From: Oscillibacter sp.
GTDB taxonomy: Bacteria > Bacillota > Clostridia > Oscillospirales > Oscillospiraceae
Assembly: GCA_003539495.1 (NCBI GenBank)
Contig: DPPB01000020.1
Coordinates: 1 to 64,000, forward strand
Direction: 5' to 3'
DNA length: 64,000 nucleotides
This document shows, piece by piece, positions 58,721 to 64,000 of this stretch (the stretch's first letter is position 1; each line of letters opens with the position of its first letter). The notes beneath the pieces were generated by a model that saw nothing but the letters and a program-made list of their open reading frames with translations, had not been told where the DNA came from and made no database searches. A program made the translations under genes and the position numbers.

Positions 58721-59659
58721 ATGGCCAAGAGCACGGAGCAGCTCTGCCGGGAGCTGGATGCACTATACAAAGAAAACAGCCGGGACAAGCTGGAAGCGTT
58801 CTTTATGGAGGAGATCCTCGACCATGTGCCCGGCTGCTGCGATGTCAGCAGTGAATACATCTTTCTGATGAATGAAGCAGGGGCCTACTACCGCAGCATC
58901 AGCTGCTATGAACAGGCGGCCTCGTATTTCCAGGGACTGCTGTCCACCATGGAGCGCTTCGGGTTAAACGGGAGCGCCGCCTACGCCACGGTGCTGAATA
59001 ACCTGGCGGGCGTTTATCGCATGACCGGGCAGCTGGAGCAGGCGCAGGAGCTTTTTCGGCAGGCACTGACCTGCTATGAGGCAGCCGGAGCGGAAAATTC
59101 CGCAGAATACACCAGCGCTCTGAATAACCTGTCCCTGTGTTATCAGGCCGGCCATGACCTGGAAAAAGCACTGTATTACCAAAAAAAGGCACTGAGCTGC
59201 AGCCGGCAGCTCTCCGCCGCACCGGAGGCCCTGGCCGCCTCCTATGTGAATATCGGCGCCCTGTACTGTGCGGCCGGAGATATGGACCGGGCCATGGAGC
59301 ATGTGTCCGCCGCCGTGGAGCTGCTGGAGCATACCGGACGCACGGATACCACCGCCTACACCGGCGCCCTGCATACCCGTGCTTTCCTGCTGCACCGGCA
59401 GGGGCACCCGGCGCAGGCCGCGGAGCAGTATCTGCAGGCTGCAGCCCGCACGGAGACTATGTTCGGCCGCAACAGCGACTATGCCACCGCCAAGCGCAAT
59501 GCAGCGCTGGCCTGCCGGGATGCCGGAGAGCCGGATCGGGCCATCCGGCTGATGCAGGAGAGCCTGCAGGCGGATGAAGCGATCCTTCCGGCCGGGCATA
59601 CCCGCCTTGTCAGCGGGCAGAAGCTGCTGCGGCAGCTGCTGCAGGAGTCCGGAGCATGA
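58721..59659 (+). CDS. Tetratricopeptide repeat protein
   Basis: A 312-residue soluble protein made of about six TPR units (for example AAYATVLNNLAGVYRMTGQLEQAQELF and the next copy with NNLSLCYQAGHDLEKALYY, each shown in part). The pattern resembles tetratricopeptide_12/10-type scaffolds. The ATG follows ACAAGGAGGC. It overlaps the DUF4125 gene by 4 bp, so the pair is translationally coupled. No enzymatic domain is seen; it is probably a protein-interaction partner of the two downstream gene products. Confidence 0.88.
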   Translation: MAKSTEQLCRELDALYKENSRDKLEAFFMEEILDHVPGCCDVSSEYIFLMNEAGAYYRSISCYEQAASYFQGLLSTMERFGLNGSAAYATVLNNLAGVYRMTGQLEQAQELFRQALTCYEAAGAENSAEYTSALNNLSLCYQAGHDLEKALYYQKKALSCSRQLSAAPEALAASYVNIGALYCAAGDMDRAMEHVSAAVELLEHTGRTDTTAYTGALHTRAFLLHRQGHPAQAAEQYLQAAARTETMFGRNSDYATAKRNAALACRDAGEPDRAIRLMQESLQADEAILPAGHTRLVSGQKLLRQLLQESGA

Positions 59660-60279
59660 AAAATGAGCTCATAGACCGAATTCTTCCGCTGGAATACGCT
59701 ATGTTTCAGCAGGTGCCCAACCGAAACGGCCGCGCCGCCTGTCAGAATAATTGGGCCACCTTCCGCATTATGCGCAGCAGTCAGTTTTCAGCATGGACAC
59801 CGGAAATGTGCCGGCTGTATCTGACCTGCCTACAGGCCGCCTGGAGCCAGGGACGGAACCTGGTGCAGGAAAAATACGCCTGGATGATGGCAGATACCTT
59901 CCCGGAGGAATTTGCCGCCCTGCAGAGCGCGCTGCCGCCTGTAGAGCCGGAGCGGCAAAGACTTACCGGCGAGATCCTGGACATTCAGCTGCCTATGACC
60001 GCTTGCCTGCAGCAGAGGTACCCGCTGGCCACCCGGCGGGGCCGACCCCTATATCCCGACCCCACGCATCCCCGAACGGCCTCCGTGGCCACCTACCTGC
60101 GGGGTGAGCTGTATACCTACTCCCTGCAGCTGCTGCAGGCTTATCTTGCCTTTTTGCAGCTGCTGCAAGCCCGACAGCGCAGTCTGCCCCGAGAGATCCT
60201 GGAATACACGGTCCGCCAATATGGGTTCGCCGATCTGGATGCATTTGAACATCACCTGCGGCAGGTACAGCCCATATGA
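59656..60279 (+). CDS. DUF4125 family protein
   Basis: A 207-residue protein that I assign to DUF4125 from the opening LPLEYAMFQQVPNRNGRAACQNN and FRIMRSSQFSAW segments, each typical of that family as I recall it. It is mostly alpha-helical with no membrane segment. Function is unknown. It overlaps both neighbours by 4 bp (ATGA-type junctions), so TPR, DUF4125 and DUF4037 proteins are made together and probably act together. Confidence 0.8.
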   Translation: MKNELIDRILPLEYAMFQQVPNRNGRAACQNNWATFRIMRSSQFSAWTPEMCRLYLTCLQAAWSQGRNLVQEKYAWMMADTFPEEFAALQSALPPVEPERQRLTGEILDIQLPMTACLQQRYPLATRRGRPLYPDPTHPRTASVATYLRGELYTYSLQLLQAYLAFLQLLQARQRSLPREILEYTVRQYGFADLDAFEHHLRQVQPI

Positions 60280-61208
60280 CCGGGCTGCAGTTGGCCCGGC
60301 TCTACTACGAGCAGATCGGGCGATCCGGGCTGATGGAGCAGTTTCCCCAGCTGAATGGGCAGCTGGCCGTGGGGCGGGTAGGCGAAGGGTCCGAATGCTT
60401 CGGGCTGGATGACGCCCTGTCCCGGGATCATGACTACGGGCCGGGCTTCTGCCTGTGGATGGACGAGGCGATATTCCTTCGCTGGGGCGCACAGCTGCAG
60501 CGGGCGTACCGAGCTCTGCCGGACACCTATGCCGGATACCGCCGCCCAACGGAGGGCCCCTTTCTCCGGCGGGTGGGGCCCATGTCCACATCTGCCTTTT
60601 ACCGGCAATTTTTGGGCCCGGGCGGATTGCCCCAATCCGAGGAGGATTGGATGGCGCTGCCCCAGGAGACCTTAGCCGCCTGCACCAATGGGGAGGTTTT
60701 TGCCGATCCCCCGGGAACATTCTCTGCCATTCGCCGGCATTTGCTGGCCGGTTATCCGGAGCAGGTCCGCCGTAAAAAACTGGCGGCCCACTGCGCCCTG
60801 GCAGGTCAAGCCGGACAGTATAATCATCTGCGCTGTATAGTCCGTGAGGATCCGTGCGCCGTTCTATGGGCCCGGCAGCAATTTATATATCATTTTCAGG
60901 CGGCGGTGTTCCTGCTGAACAGACGGTTTATGCCCTATGGTAAGTGGGCCCGGCAGGCACTGGCGCGGCTGGATAAGCTGGGAGATGTGTGTGCCCCGCT
61001 GCTGGACCGCGTTGCCTGCGGACAGGCGGCCCAGGAAGCGATAGAGGATGCCTGCAGCCTGTTGGCCTCCCATCTGCGGATCTGCGGACTCAGTACCGCA
61101 CCCGGCAGCTCGCTGCTGGCTCATGGGCAGGCGATCCAGGACACACTGACCTCCCCTGCGCTGGCCCGGCTGCCGCTGCTGTCATGGCGCAGCGGCTGGC
61201 AGATATGA
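60276..61208 (+). CDS. DUF4037 nucleotidyltransferase-like protein
   Basis: A 310-residue protein with a nucleotidyltransferase-like motif near residue 36 (GEGSECFGLDDALSRDHD), where the Gly-Ser and Asp residues fit the GS...D-x-D pattern of the DNA polymerase beta fold. DUF4037 proteins carry this motif. The remainder is alpha-helical. The substrate is unknown; it could modify a protein, a small molecule or RNA. It is coupled to the DUF4125 gene and lies 42 bp before the CoA-transferase gene. Confidence 0.8.
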   Translation: MTGLQLARLYYEQIGRSGLMEQFPQLNGQLAVGRVGEGSECFGLDDALSRDHDYGPGFCLWMDEAIFLRWGAQLQRAYRALPDTYAGYRRPTEGPFLRRVGPMSTSAFYRQFLGPGGLPQSEEDWMALPQETLAACTNGEVFADPPGTFSAIRRHLLAGYPEQVRRKKLAAHCALAGQAGQYNHLRCIVREDPCAVLWARQQFIYHFQAAVFLLNRRFMPYGKWARQALARLDKLGDVCAPLLDRVACGQAAQEAIEDACSLLASHLRICGLSTAPGSSLLAHGQAIQDTLTSPALARLPLLSWRSGWQI

Positions 61209-61250
61209 GACTGTATAGAAACCTACTACTTGACACAAAAGGAGCGATTT

Positions 61251-62471
61251 ATGATGGTTCATACCCCATTGGAAGGATTGCGTGTGGTGGAATTGGGCAC
61301 ACATGTGGCCGTTCCCTCCAGCGCGCGTTTGTTGGCCGAGTACGGCGCGGATGTAATCAAGGTGGAAAGCCTCATCGGCGATGATTGGCGCCGCTCAGGT
61401 CTGAACGTAGGCCTGTGCATCGATGATTTCTGCAACACTGTATTCACCATCCAAAACAACGGGAAAAAGCTCATTGCCCTGGACCTGAAAACCCCGGAGG
61501 GTAAGGACATTCTGCTGAAGCTGCTGGAGCAGGCGGACGTGTTCGTCACCAATGTCCGTATGAAATCCCTGCAGAAGCTGGGGTTGGATTATGATACCCT
61601 GCAGAAGGTCTTTCCCCGGCTGATTTACTGCCATTTCACCGGTTATGGCCACCGGGGCCCCGATGCGGATCGGCCCGGCTTTGACGTGGCTGCCTTCTGG
61701 TCACGGGTGGGCGCCCGGGTGGATTGGGTGGAGGAAGGCACCTTCCCGGTTCGCCCTTCCGGCGGCTATGGAGACATGGTCACCGGGCTGCTGATCTATG
61801 GCGGTATTCTTACCGCCCTGCTGGGCCGGGAAAAAACCGGGCGGGGCACGATGGTCACCAATTCCCTGTTCGGCACCAGCATCTGGGTCAACGCCCAATC
61901 GGTGGTGTGCGCGCAGGAGCCGGCCAGCCACGCCTTTCCCGAGGATATTGATCGCCCGGGCAGCCCGGTGGTGCATGACTACCCCTGCAAGGACGGCGAA
62001 TGGCTGGCATTAGTCGGCATCGGCTATGCAAAGAACTTCCCCCGTTATGCCCGGGTGCTGGGCATTGAGGACGAGCTGGCAGACCCTCGCTGCGAAAATG
62101 AAAAAACCCTGGCCGACAGCGGACACATTGCGGACCTGACCCGCCGCATCCGCAGCATTATGCTGACAAAAACCTCCTATGAATGGGAGAAGCTGTTCAC
62201 CGAAGCTGACCTGGTGTTCTCCCGGCTGAATCACTTCAAGGATGTTCAGCATGACCAGCAGGCCTGGGACAACGAATATTTGGAGGAGGTCACCTTTGCC
62301 AACGGCGTGAAGAACGCCATCCCACGGCCGCCGGTGCATCTATCCGGCTATGAGCAGCGCCGCACCGTGCCCCTGGGCCGCATCGGCGAAAACACCGATG
62401 ACATCCTGCACGGATTGGGGTATTCTCAGGACCGAATTAATGACCTGCGTTCCCGCAAATGCATTCAATAG
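61251..62471 (+). CDS. Class III CoA-transferase (CaiB/BaiF family)
   Basis: A 406-residue CoA-transferase. EGLRVVELGTHVAVPSSARL at the start, YGADVIKVES, and GFDVAAF with the catalytic aspartate are family hallmarks. The sequence resembles the (R)-2-hydroxyacyl CoA-transferases HadA and FldA more than formyl-CoA transferase, but this is by eye. It would move CoA between an acyl-CoA and an acid, which suits a pathway containing a CoA-acylating dehydrogenase. I chose ATG 61251 after AAAAGGAGCG; ATG 61254 is equally close. Confidence 0.9.
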   Translation: MMVHTPLEGLRVVELGTHVAVPSSARLLAEYGADVIKVESLIGDDWRRSGLNVGLCIDDFCNTVFTIQNNGKKLIALDLKTPEGKDILLKLLEQADVFVTNVRMKSLQKLGLDYDTLQKVFPRLIYCHFTGYGHRGPDADRPGFDVAAFWSRVGARVDWVEEGTFPVRPSGGYGDMVTGLLIYGGILTALLGREKTGRGTMVTNSLFGTSIWVNAQSVVCAQEPASHAFPEDIDRPGSPVVHDYPCKDGEWLALVGIGYAKNFPRYARVLGIEDELADPRCENEKTLADSGHIADLTRRIRSIMLTKTSYEWEKLFTEADLVFSRLNHFKDVQHDQQAWDNEYLEEVTFANGVKNAIPRPPVHLSGYEQRRTVPLGRIGENTDDILHGLGYSQDRINDLRSRKCIQ

Positions 62472-62580
62472 TCAATAGGCGGACGGCTGTCCCCTCCCCT
62501 TGACCGCCGCGCGCCATTGCTGTGCCTTTTTAATTCCTTATTTACTCACTTACACAAAAAAACACTCCTCATAACTCATA

Positions 62581-62612
62581 AGCGCCGGGCCTTCGGGGAG
62601 GAAGGCCCGGCG
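62581..62612 (+). terminator. Hairpin after the CoA-transferase gene
   Basis: GCGCCGGGCCTT pairs perfectly with AAGGCCCGGCGC around an 8-base loop, followed by ACCTTTATCC. The T tract is weak, but the position 110 bp after the stop fits a terminator. Confidence 0.65.
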
Positions 62613-62841
62613 CACCTTTATCCGGCCGGGGCTTTCGCTCCGGCTCTTACAGCTTTTCTTTGGCTGCACTTCTTTGCAAACGGAGGCTTTTATAAAAACC
62701 CCTGTGCTATGCGGATTTTACCCAAAACAAAGGAGCCAACCGGCTACAAAATCGCAGTCAGCTGGCTCCTGTTGCCCTTTCCCGTGACCAATTGCACGGG
62801 AGTGCTGGATAGGATTGCTTTCTTGGTTTTCAAGACGATGT

Positions 62842-62871
62842 GGAAATCCGCCGCCCCTGCGGCGGATTTCC
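62842..62871 (+). terminator. Terminator-like hairpin
   Basis: GGAAATCCGCCGC pairs with GCGGCGGATTTCC around CCCT, followed by TTTGTGCTTTTC. No gene lies immediately upstream, so it may insulate the downstream gene. Confidence 0.65.
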
Positions 62872-62952
62872 TTTGTGCTTTTCTTTACGAGCATAGGAGC
62901 AGCTTGAGCAGCCGCTGGATAAATGCCGGCCGGTGGTTGCTCGAGGGGACGT

Positions 62953-62997
62953 AATCTTAATGCGTTGTATAAAAATCCAAACAATCGCATTAAGATT
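62953..62997. repeat. Long AT-rich inverted repeat
   Basis: AATCTTAATGCG pairs perfectly with CGCATTAAGATT; the inner TTGT and ACAA extend the stem to 16 bp with one bulged base. It lies at the point where GC content drops before the DUF4392 gene. It could be a regulatory hairpin or the end of a transferred segment. Confidence 0.7.
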
Positions 62998-63012
62998 GGA
63001 GCGGCACACATT

Positions 63013-63039
63013 TTGTCCTTATTTTTTTTATGCTAAAAT
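63013..63039 (+). promoter_or_regulatory. Putative promoter of the DUF4392 gene
   Basis: TTGTCC and TAAAAT are separated by 15 bp in an AT-rich stretch, about 68 bp before the start codon. Confidence 0.45.
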
Positions 63040-63043
63040 CAAT

Positions 63044-63064
63044 GTGCAATAGGAGATATTGCAC
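63044..63064. promoter_or_regulatory. Inverted repeat near the transcription start, candidate operator
   Basis: GTGCAAT and ATTGCAC are perfect 7-bp arms around AGGAGAT. The position just after the -10 box suits a repressor site for the DUF4392 gene. Confidence 0.55.
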
Positions 63065-63106
63065 GTTGTATTTTTTTACAAATAATAATCAGAAAGGAAG
63101 AGAATT

Positions 63107-64000
63107 ATGAAACTGGCTTGTGAAAGTATCGACAGAGTGCTGACAACAGAAATTAGACTACCGTTTTTGACAAGAGGTATAATTCCTGCAGAGTACGAGG
63201 CGGCACGCGCAAAAATCGGCGGACCGATCTCCTATGCAATGGCGAGCGCAATTTTGAAGTGCCTTGAAGAGGGTAAAAACAGAGTGGCTGTCTTTACCGG
63301 TGTTTATCATCCTGAGAACTTTCCTAACGGGGAAAGTGACGGTCCTCTCGGCGCTGCTGTTGTAGGCAACGCAATTGAAAAATTGGGCGGAGATGTCACC
63401 TATTGCCTTGAAAAAGAAACGATTCCCGGCACAGTTCATATGCTGAACTATCTTGAAGCCGGAACAAAGGTGATCGCCCTTGACAGAGAAAATGCGGAGA
63501 ACAACACGAAGCTGGCCGATCAGTTTGATATAGCGATTTATACCGAGAAGCTCGGCCCCTCCAAGCTCGGTGTAACACACTATGCCACAGGCCCCTCCCG
63601 CGGCGGCTATGACTCCGACATTTCAGGCTTTGTAAATAAGTTCAATGCTGACGGAAAGCTCTCCTTGGGCTTTGGCGATGTCGGCAATGAAATCGGTGCG
63701 GGATTTATTTACGACGAGGCAAGGAAAATCGTACCCCTTGGTACGCATTGCACCTGCGGCAAGGATGACGGCATTATTACCTGCCTGGCTTCAACATACT
63801 ATTTCCCGGTTTCTGTTTCAAACATAGGCTGCTACGGATTGACAGCTGCCCTTGGCTGCCTCACAAAGCGTGAAGATATCCTTCACACTGCCGAAAAGGA
63901 AAGAGCGCTTATTAAGATCGGCGTTGAAGAGGTAATGCTCGATGGCGGCTACGGAATTAATCATGAGTACATCGACGGCATCCCGGCAGATACAGTTTGC
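63107..64000 (+). CDS. D-glutamate cyclase-like DUF4392 protein (3' end outside the window)
   Basis: The first 298 codons of a gene cut by the window edge; no stop is reached. GESDGPLGAAVVGNAIEKLG, LGFGDVGNEIGAG and VSNIGCYGLTAALG correspond to conserved blocks of the DUF4392 / D-glutamate cyclase C-terminal family, which acts on D-glutamate to form 5-oxo-D-proline in characterised members. The ATG follows AGAAAGGAAGAG. Codon use is clearly more AT-rich than in the neighbouring genes (ATT, GAA, AAA, GTT are common), which suggests horizontal acquisition. The assignment rests on recall of the family blocks, not a search. Confidence 0.78.
   Translation, partial: MKLACESIDRVLTTEIRLPFLTRGIIPAEYEAARAKIGGPISYAMASAILKCLEEGKNRVAVFTGVYHPENFPNGESDGPLGAAVVGNAIEKLGGDVTYCLEKETIPGTVHMLNYLEAGTKVIALDRENAENNTKLADQFDIAIYTEKLGPSKLGVTHYATGPSRGGYDSDISGFVNKFNADGKLSLGFGDVGNEIGAGFIYDEARKIVPLGTHCTCGKDDGIITCLASTYYFPVSVSNIGCYGLTAALGCLTKREDILHTAEKERALIKIGVEEVMLDGGYGINHEYIDGIPADTVC

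Larger units (their letters stand above)
62472..63106. other. Gene-free region with several hairpins
   Basis: No supported gene in 635 bp. It contains two terminator-like hairpins (62581 and 62842), a CCCGTG/GCACGGG stem near 62780, a long AT-rich hairpin at 62953-62997 and the promoter-operator area of the DUF4392 gene. Base composition drops sharply to the right of 62940. Confidence 0.6.

Noticed and set aside
49343..62471. Bacterial microcompartment for the glycyl radical pathway
   Set aside because: No shell protein genes and no targeting peptide on the aldehyde dehydrogenase were found in the window.
1..64000. Insertion sequences, prophage, tRNA or rRNA genes
   Set aside because: I found no transposase, integrase or phage structural gene, and no sequence with a convincing tRNA or rRNA fold.

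Overview
The window looks like chromosome from a GC-rich (roughly 60% by eye), spore-forming Clostridia member, most likely of the Oscillospiraceae. Sporulation genes (a SleL/YaaH-like cortex hydrolase, ylbJ, yqfC, yqfD, spoIIE) place it among endospore formers. Anaerobic enzymes (glycyl radical enzyme with activase, FeoB) and gut-type functions (oleate hydratase, short-chain fatty acid permease, CoA-transferase) fit an intestinal anaerobe. The genus is inference only.

Layout. 0.6-5 kb: spore-cortex glycosidase, feoB, ylbJ. 5.3-11.3 kb: yqfC-yqfD-phoH-ybeY-(DUF1287)-csaA-era-yqzL-recO, the classic Firmicutes order with a small yqzL gene between era and recO. 11.7-24 kb: mutS2, HPr, then the rimP-nusA-rnpM-L7Ae-infB-rbfA-nrnA-truB-ribF translation and RNA-maturation operon. 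24-34 kb: spoIIE, dusB, truA, a LysE exporter with a divergent HxlR regulator, recG, uvrC. 34-47 kb is accessory: an NCS2 permease, a three-gene VTC / DUF4956 / carbohydrate-binding operon, oleate hydratase with two TetR regulators, an AtoE-type permease and an MBOAT-SGNH O-acylation pair. 47-62.5 kb is a catabolic module: eight leftward genes (MFS permease, 94-aa Cys-containing protein, Zn dehydrogenase, glycyl radical enzyme, activase, CoA-acylating aldehyde dehydrogenase, GntP-type permease, PucR regulator) and four rightward genes (TPR protein, DUF4125, DUF4037, class III CoA-transferase) diverging from a shared control region. The window ends inside a D-glutamate-cyclase-like (DUF4392) gene of lower GC.

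The most unusual feature is the non-coding repeat content. One family (called R1 here, about 185 bp, four near-complete copies plus fragments) has four hairpins whose arms change sequence in a compensatory way between copies. A second family (R2, about 160-170 bp) has two clear copies, one at the 3' end of infB and one at the 5' end of truB. Four of these six insertions are bracketed by direct duplications of the flanking host sequence (about 46, 60, 33 and 17 bp). In each case the duplication leaves the neighbouring gene with a complete stop, start, terminator or ribosome-binding site. No transposase is present. Shorter palindromic families (here Q, P and S) fill several intergenic gaps and form a repeat island at 11.3-11.75 kb.

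Function. The glycyl radical enzyme carries the residues expected of diol-dehydratase-like members (Cys470, Glu472, Asp484, His201, Gly811). Its aldehyde product would go to acyl-CoA (aldehyde dehydrogenase) or alcohol (Zn dehydrogenase), with the CoA-transferase able to recycle CoA. No microcompartment shell gene is present, and the substrate is not determinable from sequence.
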